Source: Lautropia mirabilis
GTDB taxonomy: Bacteria; Pseudomonadota; Gammaproteobacteria; Burkholderiales; Burkholderiaceae_B
Assembly: GCA_945876565.1 (NCBI GenBank)
Contig: CAMCOS010000008.1
Span: 27,273-91,272 of the forward strand
DNA length: 64,000 nt
Direction: 5' to 3'
Shown: piece by piece, positions 48,612-58,039 of the stretch
How the letters are laid out: the number at the start of each line of letters is the position of its first letter
Position numbering within the stretch: position 1 is the stretch's first letter
The notes under the pieces: generated by a model
Seen by the model: only the letters and a program-made list of their open reading frames with translations
What the model was told of the DNA's origin: nothing
Database searches by the model: none
Translations under genes and position numbers: made by a program

Positions 48612-49530
48612 GCACTACGCAGACACAGTTCGTCTGTTGCTGGACATCGCTCCCGAGGTGTTCGCCAACGACATTTTTGCCATGAAGGGCGGTACGGCCA
48701 TCAACCTGTTCGTACAGGACATGCCTCGTTTGTCGGTCGACATCGATGTGGTCTATCTGCCTTGGCAGGTGTCCCGAGAGCAGGCGCTGCAGGCGATCAA
48801 CCAGGAACTGGCTGCGATTGCCGAGCGGGTGGCATTGCTGGGGGTGCAGACGCGCCTGATCCGCAGCAAGGAACTGGGGGACACCAAACTGGTCGCCGAA
48901 AACGAGATCAGCCAAGTGAAGGTTGAGGTCAATGTCGTGTTCCGGGGCAACGTGCTGCCGGTCGTCCGCCAGCCATTGAGTGCCAGACCCCGCGATCTGT
49001 TCGGGGTGGAGTTTGCAGTGCCAACGCTGGACACCGCGGAACTCTATGCTGGCAAGCTCGTTGCGGCGTTGGATCGGCAGCATCCGCGCGACCTGTTCGA
49101 TGTCTGGCGACTGTTTGAGACCGGCGAGATGACCGACGCGATGGTCGAGTGCTTCGTCGTCTATCTGGCCGGACACAACCGACCCACCCATGAAGTGCTG
49201 TTCGGCAACGACAAAGACATCGCCGCCGAGTACGAGCGAGCCTTCGTTGGGATGACAGAGCTGGAATGTCCGCTGGAGCACTTGCTGAAAACACGCAGGC
49301 GGCTGAGGCACGAACTGCCACGGCGTCTAAGCGCGGCCCACCGTCAATTCCTGAGTGGCCTGGCACGCGCGCAACCCCAGTGGTCACTGCTGCAATGCAC
49401 GCATGCAGAGCAACTTCCAGCACTGCGCTGGAAGCTCGCCAACCTGCGGACCTTTCAGAGGCGCCGACTACGTGATTTCACCGCACAAGCGGATGCGTTG
49501 GACGCGGCACTGGCTGAGACTCAACCATAG
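48604..49530 (+). CDS. abiEii: AbiEii/AbiGii-family nucleotidyltransferase toxin
   Basis: A 308-residue nucleotidyltransferase-fold toxin. Motif I is KGGTAINLF (28-36) with the metal-binding aspartates in SVDIDVVY; EVNVVFRG and RDLFDVWRLF follow. AbiEii proteins act as GTP-binding or tRNA-modifying toxins and give abortive phage infection. The full length and intact motifs suggest an active toxin. With abiEi it forms the whole cargo of a 2.3-kb islet. Confidence 0.88.
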   Translation: MDKHYADTVRLLLDIAPEVFANDIFAMKGGTAINLFVQDMPRLSVDIDVVYLPWQVSREQALQAINQELAAIAERVALLGVQTRLIRSKELGDTKLVAENEISQVKVEVNVVFRGNVLPVVRQPLSARPRDLFGVEFAVPTLDTAELYAGKLVAALDRQHPRDLFDVWRLFETGEMTDAMVECFVVYLAGHNRPTHEVLFGNDKDIAAEYERAFVGMTELECPLEHLLKTRRRLRHELPRRLSAAHRQFLSGLARAQPQWSLLQCTHAEQLPALRWKLANLRTFQRRRLRDFTAQADALDAALAETQP

Positions 49531-49578
49531 GCGCTCTTGGCTGCCCACGGCTGCCTTGATGTCATCGCAGCCCCAGAA

Positions 49579-49609
49579 TGTTGACGCCGACCGAAAATTG
49601 ACCAGTTGG
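49579..49609. repeat. 31-bp IS-end-like repeat, copy 2
   Basis: Exact copy of 14849-14879 in the same orientation, starting TGTTGACGCCGACCG. It lies between abiEii and tRNA-Gly, inside the islet. No transposase gene is beside it. Confidence 0.6.
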
Positions 49610-49652
49610 AGGTGCCGACTGAATTTCCTTGGAAGTCCCTGGAAAGTCATCG

Positions 49653-49726
49653 TGGAGCGGGTGATGGGAATCGAACCCACGCTTGAGGCTTGGGAAGCCG
49701 CCGTTCTACCATTGAACTACACCCGC
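49653..49726 (-). tRNA. tRNA-Gly (anticodon CCC)
   Basis: A 74-nt tRNA with encoded CCA. The acceptor arms are GCGGGTG and CACCCGC, the D-arm is TAGTTCAATGGTAGAAC, the anticodon loop TTCCCAA gives CCC, and the T-loop is GTTCGATTC. The anticodon stem has one C-U mismatch at position 28-42. Its 3' end is the integration site of the AbiE islet. Confidence 0.92.
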
Positions 49727-49792
49727 TCGACTGGTCAAGCTTAACGTATTATAGCGGGCGCGACTCATCAGCCAACGGCTAAACTATGCACC

Positions 49793-49993
49793 ATGAACAT
49801 TACCATAAATGGCAAACCCCAAGTCACGCCCGACGGCAGCACGGTGGCGGACCTATTGCGAACACTAGCGCTGGCCGACAAACGCGTAGCCGTCGAGGTC
49901 AATGGCGACATTGTGCCTCGCAGCCAACATGGCACGCATGAGCTTGCCCAAGACGACCGGGTTGAAGTGGTTGTGGCTGTTGGGGGGGGCTGA
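49793..49993 (+). CDS. thiS: Sulfur carrier protein ThiS
   Basis: A 66-residue ubiquitin-like protein whose C-terminal Gly-Gly accepts sulfur as a thiocarboxylate for thiazole formation in thiamin synthesis. It reads [11 protein letters not shown] at the start and ends VAVGGG, one glycine longer than the usual GG. A run of eight G encodes that tail. The thiazole synthase gene thiG, which normally follows, is absent: trmB begins at the thiS stop (TGATG overlap). Confidence 0.9.
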   Translation: MNITINGKPQVTPDGSTVADLLRTLALADKRVAVEVNGDIVPRSQHGTHELAQDDRVEVVVAVGGG

Positions 49994-50673
49994 TGATGGA
50001 CGGTGCCCAACCTCATATCCGCAGTTTTGTTCACCGGCGAGGTCACATCACCCAAGGCCAACGTCAGGCCCTTGAAACACTCGCACCCACTTGGGTCATC
50101 CCGTTTGACAACAAACCACTTAGCTTCGCTCAGGCCTTCGGGCGTGAGCGCGCGCCAACCGTGCTGGAAATCGGGTTTGGCATGGGTGAGACCACAGCGC
50201 AGATCGCTCAATCAAGACCCGATGATAATTTTCTGGGTGTTGAAGTTTTTAATGCCGGGGTCGGCGCGCTGCTCAACCGGATTGACACCATGGGGATAAG
50301 CAACATCCGGATCATCCAGCACGACGTGGTTGAGGTGTTGCGCGACATGATTACGACCGAATCACTGGCTGGGGTACACATCTACTTCCCCGACCCTTGG
50401 CCCAAGAAGCGCCATCACAAACGGCGACTTATCCAACCGCCATTCCTTGACTTATTGGCAAGCCGCCTGAAACCGGGGGGATATATCCATTGCGCCACTG
50501 ATTGGGAACACTATGCCCAACAGATGCTGCAAGTGTTGAACGCAAACAGCACGATTGCAAACACCTGCGAAGGGTTTTCTGCGCGACCGGACTGGCGGCC
50601 ACTGACAAAATTTGAAGCCCGCGGGCTCAGGCTAGGTCACGGCGTCTGGGATTTGGTATTTAGAAAGCGCTAG
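49993..50673 (+). CDS. trmB: tRNA (guanine-N7-)-methyltransferase
   Basis: A 226-residue SAM enzyme that methylates G46 of tRNAs. It has the SAM motif [15 protein letters not shown], the acidic NFLGVEVF segment and the signature [13 protein letters not shown]. The ATG overlaps the thiS stop by 1 bp. It converges on ffh with a 4-bp overlap. Confidence 0.96.
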   Translation: MMDGAQPHIRSFVHRRGHITQGQRQALETLAPTWVIPFDNKPLSFAQAFGRERAPTVLEIGFGMGETTAQIAQSRPDDNFLGVEVFNAGVGALLNRIDTMGISNIRIIQHDVVEVLRDMITTESLAGVHIYFPDPWPKKRHHKRRLIQPPFLDLLASRLKPGGYIHCATDWEHYAQQMLQVLNANSTIANTCEGFSARPDWRPLTKFEARGLRLGHGVWDLVFRKR

Positions 50674-52082
50674 CGCCCAAAGCCACCAAACCGGCCGAGG
50701 TTTTTCATGCCACCCATGGCACGCATCATCTTGGCCATGCCACCTTTTTTCATTTTTTTCATCATGTCCTGCATTTGCTCGAATTGCTTGAGCAATCGAT
50801 TGACATCTTGAACCGGCACGCCAGCGCCCGCAGCAATGCGACGTTTGCGTGAGGCTTTGAGCAACTCTGGCTTGGCGCGCTCATGCGGCGTCATCGAATT
50901 CAGAATGCCTTCTGTGCGGCGCAACTGTTTTTCAGCCTGACCGCCTTGCAGCTGACCTGCAGCCTGCGCCAGTTCACCCGGCAGTTTTTCAAGCAGACTG
51001 CCCATGTCACCCATCTTTTTAACTTGGGCAATCTGCTCCCTGAAATCGTTGAGGTCAAACTTGTCGCCTGACTTCATCTTGGACGCAAGCTTCTGAGCCT
51101 GGTCCATGTCAATGTTTTGCTGAGCTTGCTCGACCAAGGAAACGATGTCACCCATGCCAAGCACACGCTGTGCCATGCGGTCAGGATAGAAAGGCTCAAT
51201 GCCATCGAGCTTTTCTGAAACACCCACAAATTTGAGCGGTTTGCCCGTGACATGCCGCACTGACAAGGCCGCACCACCGCGGGCATCGCCATCGAGCTTC
51301 GTTAGCACCACGCCTGTTAATGGCAAGGCTTCGCCAAACGCCTTGGCCGTGTTGATGGCATCCTGCCCCTGCATGGCATCAACCACAAACAATGTCTCCA
51401 CCGGGTTAAGCACCTGGTGCAGCATTTGAATTTCCTGCATCATCGCTTCATCAATGCCCAAGCGGCCAGCCGTATCCACAATCAGCACATCCATGTGCTG
51501 ACGCTTGGCTAGGTCTAGCGCTGTGCGTGCAATGTCCGCCGGATTCTGGTTAACGTCTGAGGCAAACCACTCCACGTCTACCTGTTGCGCCACCGTCTTT
51601 AGCTGCTCAATGGCAGCAGGCCGATAAACGTCGGTACTGACAACCGCAACTTTTTTCTTGCCTGTCTTGCGTCCCTGGTGAACGTGGTTACCTTGGGCTA
51701 GCCAACGAGCCAGCTTGCCGGTCGTTGTGGTCTTGCCCGCTCCTTGCAGGCCCGCCATCAAGATCACGGCGGGTGGTTGCATCGCTAGCGATAACTCGCC
51801 GGCCTCTGCGCCCAAGTCACCACCCATCAGGTTAGTCAGCTCACGGTTGACGACCCCAACGAGTGCCTGACCAGGACTGAGGCTGCCGACCACTTCCTGG
51901 CCCATCGCATTTTGCTTGACCTGCTCCACAAAGGCCTTGACCACCGGTAAGGCCACATCGGCCTCAAGCAAGGCCAAGCGCACCTCCCGCATCATTTCCT
52001 GGGTATTGGACTCGGTCAGCCGTGCCTGGCCACGGATGGTTTTAACGACGCGCCCTAGGCGCTGGCTCAAATTCTCTAGCAT
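50670..52082 (-). CDS. ffh: Signal recognition particle protein Ffh
   Basis: A 470-residue SRP GTPase that targets nascent membrane proteins with 4.5S RNA. N domain, then G domain ([30 protein letters not shown]), then a methionine-rich M domain ([20 protein letters not shown]). It starts at ATG 52082, divergent by 26 bp from a CcsA-like gene. Confidence 0.98.
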   Translation of the reverse strand: MLENLSQRLGRVVKTIRGQARLTESNTQEMMREVRLALLEADVALPVVKAFVEQVKQNAMGQEVVGSLSPGQALVGVVNRELTNLMGGDLGAEAGELSLAMQPPAVILMAGLQGAGKTTTTGKLARWLAQGNHVHQGRKTGKKKVAVVSTDVYRPAAIEQLKTVAQQVDVEWFASDVNQNPADIARTALDLAKRQHMDVLIVDTAGRLGIDEAMMQEIQMLHQVLNPVETLFVVDAMQGQDAINTAKAFGEALPLTGVVLTKLDGDARGGAALSVRHVTGKPLKFVGVSEKLDGIEPFYPDRMAQRVLGMGDIVSLVEQAQQNIDMDQAQKLASKMKSGDKFDLNDFREQIAQVKKMGDMGSLLEKLPGELAQAAGQLQGGQAEKQLRRTEGILNSMTPHERAKPELLKASRKRRIAAGAGVPVQDVNRLLKQFEQMQDMMKKMKKGGMAKMMRAMGGMKNLGRFGGFGR

Positions 52083-52108
52083 TCGGTGTCTTCGCTTAAA
52101 CTAGGAGG

Positions 52109-52963
52109 ATGTCAACTGGCATTGTATTTCACGCCATCGCTGCGATGGTTTATTTAGGCTTGTCAGCCGTCCTATGGGGCTTGCTGCAGGCCGGTAAGCC
52201 CATGGAGAAGCCAGAACGCATCGCGCGCTGGGTCGTACTCGTGGCGCTGGTATCCCAGGCCGTGGGCCTTGAGGCACTGATACTGGCCGGTGGAAACCTC
52301 CACTTGAGCTGGCTTTTGGCGCTATCGGTCGCCATTTGGCTTGGATTGGTTATCTTCTGGCTCGAAAGCCTGATCGTCAAAATAGATGGTCTGGTGCTAT
52401 TGCTTCTGCCAGCCGCGGGCATCACCTGCCTTTTGACCGCCTTCTTCCCTGGATCGCATCTGATTACCAGCGCGGACGAGACAGCGCTGCGTGGGCATTT
52501 GTTGCTCGCACTTGGTGCCTATGGATTGATTACGATTGCTGCCCTGCAAAGCCTGTTAATGGCTGCGCTAGATCACCACCTGCACCACCCGCAAGGCGTG
52601 GTCGCTAACGCCGGCGCACTCAAGCGCGCCATTGGTCGAGTACTTGACGCCCAACCGCCGCTATTGACACAAGAGCGGCTGCTCTTTCGCATTATCTGGA
52701 TTGCATTCGGCGCACTGACTCTCGCCATCATTTCAGGCGGACTGATCTCTTTGGCAACGACAGGCAACTGGCTGCCGTTTGACCACAAAACCATCTTCAC
52801 CGTCCTGTCATGGCTGACTTTCGGCATGCTGCTGCTCGGGCGCCACCTCTGGGGCTGGCGCGGTCGAATTGCACTGCGATACACGCTCGCTGGGTTTTTG
52901 TTTGTGCTTCTGTCCTACACGGGCAGTCGTTTTGTGATTGAAGTACTCCTGAACCGAGGGTAG
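52109..52963 (+). CDS. CcsA/YpjD-type cytochrome c assembly membrane protein
   Basis: A 284-residue integral membrane protein with about eight segments, of the cytochrome c biogenesis CcsA/ResC superfamily as found next to ffh (YpjD/CorE). Histidines that may bind haem lie near membrane edges (HHLHHPQG, GRHLWGW). In E. coli the counterpart's role is unsettled. The start is ATG 52109. Confidence 0.85.
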   Translation: MSTGIVFHAIAAMVYLGLSAVLWGLLQAGKPMEKPERIARWVVLVALVSQAVGLEALILAGGNLHLSWLLALSVAIWLGLVIFWLESLIVKIDGLVLLLLPAAGITCLLTAFFPGSHLITSADETALRGHLLLALGAYGLITIAALQSLLMAALDHHLHHPQGVVANAGALKRAIGRVLDAQPPLLTQERLLFRIIWIAFGALTLAIISGGLISLATTGNWLPFDHKTIFTVLSWLTFGMLLLGRHLWGWRGRIALRYTLAGFLFVLLSYTGSRFVIEVLLNRG

Positions 52964-52965
52964 CT

Positions 52966-53223
52966 ATGGGCAAGATTCTGTTTTGGGTGGTGGTGATTGT
53001 GGGTGTTTTATTTATCACGCGTCTGCTTGCCCATCACGCGGCCAAGCGCCAAGCCAACGCCGATGCACCCAAAAAGGCCAAGCCTGAATCCTTGGGCAAA
53101 CCTGAGGAAATGGTTCGCTGCGCCCACTGTGGCGTCCACCTGCCACGCTCAGACGCGCTGAAACAAGATGAGCAGTTTTGGTGTAGCACCGACCACGCCA
53201 AAGCCGGCGCTAAACAACACTGA
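52966..53223 (+). CDS. PP0621-family small membrane protein with Cys motifs
   Basis: An 85-residue protein with one N-terminal membrane helix (residues 4-22), a Lys/Ala-rich linker and a cytoplasmic CAHC...C motif (MVRCAHCGVHLPRSDA, FWCST). This matches PP0621 proteins, found after the ccsA-like gene in many betaproteobacteria. It could bind zinc. Function is unknown. It starts 2 bp after the ccsA-like stop. Confidence 0.85.
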   Translation: MGKILFWVVVIVGVLFITRLLAHHAAKRQANADAPKKAKPESLGKPEEMVRCAHCGVHLPRSDALKQDEQFWCSTDHAKAGAKQH

Positions 53224-53230
53224 CCGTCAG

Positions 53231-53812
53231 ATGGGTGACATCCATTTCAACGGCTGGATCAATTTGCCTGGCACCAAACACAGGACCTCGCCAAACCACG
53301 ATATGCGACCATCTGCCAGCCACAGCTCAGATGTCAGCCTGCTGGTCATCCACAACATTAGCTTGCCACCCGGCCAGTTCGGCACAGACCACCCTGCCAG
53401 ACTCTTTCTGAATGAACTCGATTTCGACGCACATCCCTGGTTTGACCAAATCAGAGGCCTGAAAGTGTCATCGCATTTTCTGATTGAACGTGATGGCACA
53501 CTAACGCAGTTTGTCTCGTGCAACGATCGTGCCTGGCATGCGGGCGTCTCTGCCTTTGAGGGTCGCAATGCCTGCAACGACTTTTCGATTGGCATTGAAC
53601 TAGAGGGCACCGATGACCTGCCCTATACCGATCATCAATATCAAAAACTTGGCGAGCTAACCAACAAACTCAAGGCACACTACCCGCTTAAACATGTCAG
53701 GGGTCACTGCCACATAGCACCACACCGCAAAACCGATCCCGGCCCTGCTTTTGATTGGCTCCGGTACGCATCACTGGGTAATTGGCTCACAAGCCAGTTA
53801 CCCAGTGACTGA
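53231..53812 (+). CDS. ampD: 1,6-anhydro-N-acetylmuramyl-L-alanine amidase
   Basis: A 193-residue zinc amidase of peptidoglycan recycling that also sets the level of AmpR signals. Zinc ligands lie in LLVIHNISLPPG, HAGVSAF and HCHIAPHRKTDPG. ATG 53231 gives the normal length; a longer frame would overlap the PP0621 gene. It converges on htpG with 6 bp between. Confidence 0.93.
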   Translation: MGDIHFNGWINLPGTKHRTSPNHDMRPSASHSSDVSLLVIHNISLPPGQFGTDHPARLFLNELDFDAHPWFDQIRGLKVSSHFLIERDGTLTQFVSCNDRAWHAGVSAFEGRNACNDFSIGIELEGTDDLPYTDHQYQKLGELTNKLKAHYPLKHVRGHCHIAPHRKTDPGPAFDWLRYASLGNWLTSQLPSD

Positions 53813-53818
53813 CCCACT

Positions 53819-55726
53819 TTATGCTTTTAGCAGTAGTTCATTCATGCGCTTGACAAACCCAACCGGGTCAGCGAGCTGCGAACCATCAGCCAGCAACGCT
53901 TGATCAAGCAACAGTGACGCCCAATCATCAAATTGCTCATCGGTCGCTTGCTCGATGCGCTTAATCAATGAGTGATCCGGATTGATCTCCAGAATCGGCA
54001 ACACCTTTGGCGCCTGCTGACCCGCTAACTGCAGCAGTCGTTGTAAATGAGGACTCATCTCATTTTCATCGACCACCACACACGCGGGTGAGTCCACCAA
54101 GCGCAACGTAACACGAACCTCTTTGACCTTATCTTTGAGCGACTTGTTCAAACGCTCAACCAGTGACTTAAACGCATCAGCCACTTCAGTCTGCTTCTTC
54201 TTTTCTTCTTCGTCGGCCAACGCCTCGAGATCAAGCCCACCCTTGGCAACAGATACGAGTGCCTTGCCTTCAAACTCACGCAGGTGTGACAGCATCCACT
54301 CATCAACCCGATCCCACAACAACAACACTTCTATGCCTTTCTTGCGGAAAATCTCCAGGTGCGGGCTGCTCTTGGCAGCGTTGTAGCTATCGGCCGTGAC
54401 GTAATAGATTTTGTCCTGACCCTCTTTCATCCGACCAATATAGTCAGCCAAAGACACATCCTGCACATCACTGTCGCTGTGTGTTGAGGCAAACCGAAGT
54501 AACTTGGCCACCCGATCTTGGTTGGCGATGTCTTCACCAGTTCCTTCCTTCAGCACCTGACCAAAGGTCATCCAAAAGGTGGCGTAATCTTCTTTGCGGT
54601 TGTCTGCCAGATCTTCCAGCAAACTCAAGATCCGTTTGGCCGAACCCTCACGAATGGTGCGCACATCACGGCTTTCTTGCAAGATTTCACGTGAGACGTT
54701 CAGTGGCAGGTCGGCCGAATCGATCACTCCTCGCACAAAGCGCAGGTATGACGGCAGTAACTGTTCCGCATCATCCATAATGAATACACGCTTGACATAG
54801 AGCTTTACGCCACGCTTGGCGTTGCGATCCAACAGATCAAAAGGTGCACGCTTGGGGATGAACAGTAACTGCGTGTATTCACTACGGCCTTCAACTCGAT
54901 TGTGGGTCCACGCCAGCGGATCCTCAAAGTCGTAGCTGACATGCTTGTAAAACTCTTTGTATTGCTCATCGGCAATCTCGGACTTATTGCGTGTCCAGAG
55001 AGCGCTGGCTTGGTTGACTGCTTCCCATTGGCCGGTGCGCTTAATCTCGGAAGCCTTCTCGTCCCACTCTTCTTTGGGCATTTCTACTGGCAAGCTGATG
55101 TGATCTGAATAACGGCGCAAGATCTCTCGCAACTTCCAGTTACTCAAAAGTTCATCTTCGTCTGCCCGCAGGTGCAGCACAACCTCGGTACCTCGATCGG
55201 CTTTTTCAATGCCGGCAATCGAGAACTCGCCCTGGCCATCGGAGACCCATTCGATCGCTTCGTTGGCTGCCAGACCCGCACGACGGCTGCGCACCGTGAC
55301 CTTGTCGGCCACAATAAAGGAAGAATAAAAGCCCACACCAAACTGACCTATCAGTTGGGCATCTTTTTGATTATCACCTGTCAAACGCGAAAAGAACTCT
55401 CTCGTACCCGAACGCGCAATGGTGCCCAGGTTAGAGATCGCGTCCTCACGCGCCATGCCAATGCCGTTGTCCGACACAGTGATTGTTCTGGCGTCCTTAT
55501 CGTAATCCACGCGAATCCGAAGATTCGGCTCGGTTTCAAACAAAGCAGGATTGTCCAATGCCTCAAAACGCAACTTGTCGCAAGCATCAGAGGCATTTGA
55601 GACCAACTCGCGCAGAAAGATCTCTTTGTTGCTGTAGAGCGAATGAATCATGAGGTGCAGCAATTGCTTAACCTCTGCCTGAAACCCCATGGTTTCAGAA
55701 ATTGTGGACTTGGTTGCCTCGGTCAT
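53819..55726 (-). CDS. htpG: Molecular chaperone HtpG (Hsp90)
   Basis: A 635-residue ATP-dependent chaperone. The N-terminal ATPase shows [31 protein letters not shown] and [17 protein letters not shown]; middle and dimerisation domains follow. ATG 55726 has an AGAGGAAA site and gives the family start MTEATK; an upstream extension is unlikely. Confidence 0.97.
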   Translation of the reverse strand: MTEATKSTISETMGFQAEVKQLLHLMIHSLYSNKEIFLRELVSNASDACDKLRFEALDNPALFETEPNLRIRVDYDKDARTITVSDNGIGMAREDAISNLGTIARSGTREFFSRLTGDNQKDAQLIGQFGVGFYSSFIVADKVTVRSRRAGLAANEAIEWVSDGQGEFSIAGIEKADRGTEVVLHLRADEDELLSNWKLREILRRYSDHISLPVEMPKEEWDEKASEIKRTGQWEAVNQASALWTRNKSEIADEQYKEFYKHVSYDFEDPLAWTHNRVEGRSEYTQLLFIPKRAPFDLLDRNAKRGVKLYVKRVFIMDDAEQLLPSYLRFVRGVIDSADLPLNVSREILQESRDVRTIREGSAKRILSLLEDLADNRKEDYATFWMTFGQVLKEGTGEDIANQDRVAKLLRFASTHSDSDVQDVSLADYIGRMKEGQDKIYYVTADSYNAAKSSPHLEIFRKKGIEVLLLWDRVDEWMLSHLREFEGKALVSVAKGGLDLEALADEEEKKKQTEVADAFKSLVERLNKSLKDKVKEVRVTLRLVDSPACVVVDENEMSPHLQRLLQLAGQQAPKVLPILEINPDHSLIKRIEQATDEQFDDWASLLLDQALLADGSQLADPVGFVKRMNELLLKA

Positions 55727-55882
55727 GGTGTTTCCTCTTCTATTTCTGTGAAATTTCGCCCGATTAGTGCGCAGCAAAGTCAACGACAGACCTCGCACAG
55801 CACCCACGCGCATCAGTAGGTTGGGGCTAGCGCCCCGATTTCAAGGGCTGAGAGCCCGCAGGCGCTAATTTCAAATTACACG

Positions 55883-55888
55883 TATAAT
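55883..55888 (+). promoter_or_regulatory. -10 element upstream of tRNA-Leu
   Basis: A consensus TATAAT lies 33 bp before the mature 5' end of tRNA-Leu. No good -35 is visible at normal spacing. It is the best candidate promoter for the tRNA. Confidence 0.45.
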
Positions 55889-55921
55889 CATTGGCTACAT
55901 GAGATGAGCCTCATCGAAAGT

Positions 55922-56006
55922 GCCCGGGTGGTGAAATTGGTAGACGCAGGGGACTCAAAATCCCCCGCCGCAAGGCGTGCCGGTTCGATTCCGGCCCCGG
56001 GCACCA
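55922..56006 (+). tRNA. tRNA-Leu (anticodon CAA)
   Basis: An 85-nt class II tRNA with encoded CCA. The acceptor arms are GCCCGGG and CCCGGGC, the anticodon arm GGGGA-CTCAAAA-TCCCC, a variable arm follows, and the T-loop is GTTCGATTC. Its last 17 bases recur at 57294-57310. Just behind it (56022-56080) two imperfect copies of ATTGGCTCTACCC with hairpin potential may be recombinase arm sites. Confidence 0.96.
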
Positions 56007-56181
56007 CGGTTTATAAGCCATTAATTGGCTCTACCCCATTAAGGGGGGATGAGCATTGGCTCTACCCGAATATGGGGGTACGAGCAGCCATTACACTTCT
56101 ACAATTGTCCAAGAAGCGTCGCCCGCTGACTGGTTCACAGACTTGTTGATCTCGACTGCTCGAATTTCTTAAGCCAACCTC

Positions 56182-57171
56182 ATGAATAGCATCATTATCT
56201 TCGAATCTTGCGATCAGGCAGTACAGGTACGGCTTGAGGGTGAGACTGTCTGGCTCACGCAAACGCAAATGGCAGAGTTGTTTGGCACGACGGCTGACAA
56301 CATTAGCTTGCACTTAAAAAATGTTTATGCCAGTGACGAATTAGAAGAAATAGCAACTACCGAGGATTTCTCGGTAGTTCGGCAGGAAGGCGCTCGCTCA
56401 GTCAAACGACAACTGAAACACTACAATCTGGATGCCATTATTTCCGTTGGTTACCGTGTAAATTCAACCGACGCAACCCGTTTTCGGCAGTGGGCTACGA
56501 ACGTGCTGCGCCAGCACCTTGTAGACGGCTACTCGCTGAGTCAGCGACGATTGAAAGAGCGCGGAATCGAGTTTAAACAAGCTCTAGATTTGCTATCTCA
56601 GACCTTAGCCAACCAACAACTCGTCAGCACCGAGGGAGAGGCTGTTCTTGGGGTAATTGCCGACTATGCCCGCAGCTGGAGCTTATTGCAAGGTTATGAC
56701 GAACAAAGCTTGACCGGGCAAACGGGCACGCAATGGGGCATGCGTTCACTCAACCTGAGCGAAGTGTTAGTGGCCATCGCACAACTCAAAGCCGAACTGA
56801 TTGCAAAAGGTGAAGCCACAGAGCTGTTCGGTCAATTGCGCGGCAACGGCCTAGCCTCTAGCATAGCCACTATCGAGCAAGGCTTTGGCGATGAGTTGTT
56901 TTATCCCAATGTAGCCAGCAGAGCTGCACACCTTCTGTACTTGGTAATCAAGAATCACCCACTAGCTGATGGTAATAAGCGAACAGGATCGTTCCTGTTT
57001 CTCTGGTACCTGCGACTGAATCAGCACCTGCTTTCCCGTCCGGTGGATCAACTGATCAACGACAATACGTTAGTCGCATTAGCACTTCTAGTCGCAGAGA
57101 GCAAACCCGATCAAAAGGAATTGATGGTTAAGCTAGTGCAGCATTTTGTGCTGCTGAACGAGAACGGATGA
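56182..57171 (+). CDS. RhuM-family protein with C-terminal Fic/Doc domain
   Basis: A 329-residue fusion. The N-terminal half is the RhuM domain (VWLTQTQMAELFGTTADNIS, LDAIISVGYRVNSTDATRFR, WATNVLRQHL). The C-terminal part is a Fic/Doc domain with HPLADGNKRTG, close to the HPFxDGNKR motif of Doc kinases; Leu replaces Phe. Fic/Doc enzymes AMPylate or phosphorylate targets such as EF-Tu. RhuM proteins are widespread on islands and their role is unproven. No separate antitoxin is evident. It is the only gene between the tRNA-Leu and the copied tRNA end. Confidence 0.88.
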   Translation: MNSIIIFESCDQAVQVRLEGETVWLTQTQMAELFGTTADNISLHLKNVYASDELEEIATTEDFSVVRQEGARSVKRQLKHYNLDAIISVGYRVNSTDATRFRQWATNVLRQHLVDGYSLSQRRLKERGIEFKQALDLLSQTLANQQLVSTEGEAVLGVIADYARSWSLLQGYDEQSLTGQTGTQWGMRSLNLSEVLVAIAQLKAELIAKGEATELFGQLRGNGLASSIATIEQGFGDELFYPNVASRAAHLLYLVIKNHPLADGNKRTGSFLFLWYLRLNQHLLSRPVDQLINDNTLVALALLVAESKPDQKELMVKLVQHFVLLNENG

Positions 57172-57293
57172 ATGCGACCTGAAATGCCAGATTGTCCCTG
57201 TTGCGCCCTTCTAACACCGAAGTGAAATTTTGTATGGGGAAGAAAGTTTTTTCCCCAAATTGACGCAAAGCCTTTATTCATGCGGCTTTTGTG

Positions 57294-57310
57294 TCCGGCC
57301 CCGGGCACCA
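57294..57310. repeat. att-like 17-bp copy of the tRNA-Leu 3' end
   Basis: TCCGGCCCCGGGCACCA here equals 55990-56006, the 3' end of tRNA-Leu including CCA. It bounds the RhuM-Fic islet on the right and is followed closely by an integrase remnant, as expected for the edge of a second element. Confidence 0.8.
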
Positions 57311-57482
57311 GAGTCTAGCTAAAAATTGATCGACAAGCGATTGATTTATAACGGTTTTTAGCCGATTCTGAGCCGCTCCCTTTGGGGAACGACAAAACGC
57401 TTTTCCCCGGTTTTTCCCGGGCTACACCACTGTCTTTTCCCCAAGATGTTCCCCATACTTTTCCCCATGACGGAGAAAAGCA

Positions 57483-57608
57483 ATGGCATCTTTTGAGAAG
57501 CGAGGTAGTTCAATCAGGGCAATCGTCAATTTCCCCGACGGCAAACGATCAGCTACCGATCCGGCCAGCCGAATCCATGCACGCAATGTAACCAACCAAA
57601 CACGATGA
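57483..57608 (+). pseudogene. N-terminal remnant of a tyrosine integrase
   Basis: A 41-codon frame reading MASFEKRGSSIRAIVNFPDG then KRSAT, which is the typical start of many phage/ICE integrases. A GGAGAA site precedes the ATG. It ends in TGA after an unrelated tail, so the catalytic domain is deleted. Upstream, TTTTCCCC occurs repeatedly (57400-57475), as in integrase arm-binding regions. Position next to the att-like repeat supports the call. Confidence 0.65.
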
Positions 57609-57618
57609 AGGAGTCTGC

Positions 57619-58022
57619 ATGGACGCCAAAGCCATTGCCCGTCAGTGGGCAACAGGGAAAGAGCCCTTAAAGGAATCAACCCCAGAAGAGAATACCCACC
57701 GCTATCTGATCTCGATCTACAGCGATATGGCCAAGACTACAGCATCAGTGAGGCTTCAAGCAGCCATCTAAGTCCGAATCAACAGTCACTGTGGTTCTAC
57801 CCAGTCACGCCCAGAGAGGACCGAGCCTATTTCGAGCACGGTGTTGAGACCTACTACAGCCTGCATCTGCATGCCGTTGATGACCGAAATCCGGATGCAA
57901 AGGACTACCAGGCGGTAGCTGAACTGATCAACGTTCGGATTGATCTGGCACCCGCACTCGTAAGACCTGATTTGGGGATTAGCCAAAACGACCCGAGCCA
58001 TAACTGCAGCCATGAGTTCTAA
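57619..58022 (+). pseudogene. Probable frameshifted gene, unknown
   Basis: ATG 57619 has an excellent AAGGAG site and opens 50 codons (MDAKAIARQWATGKEPLKES...) that end at 57771. A second frame, open from GTG 57645 to 58022, looks protein-like only in its later part (LWFYPVTPREDRAYFEHGVE). One gene with a frameshift near 57710-57770 explains both. I recognise no family. It is also possible that the second frame is a separate short gene. Confidence 0.45.
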
Positions 58023-58039
58023 CCAGGAGGGAACCAAGC

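Noticed and set aside
55825..55875. GGGGCTAGCGCCCC and similar small palindromes before tRNA-Leu as a terminator
   Set aside because: No T-run on either strand, and neither neighbouring gene ends there.
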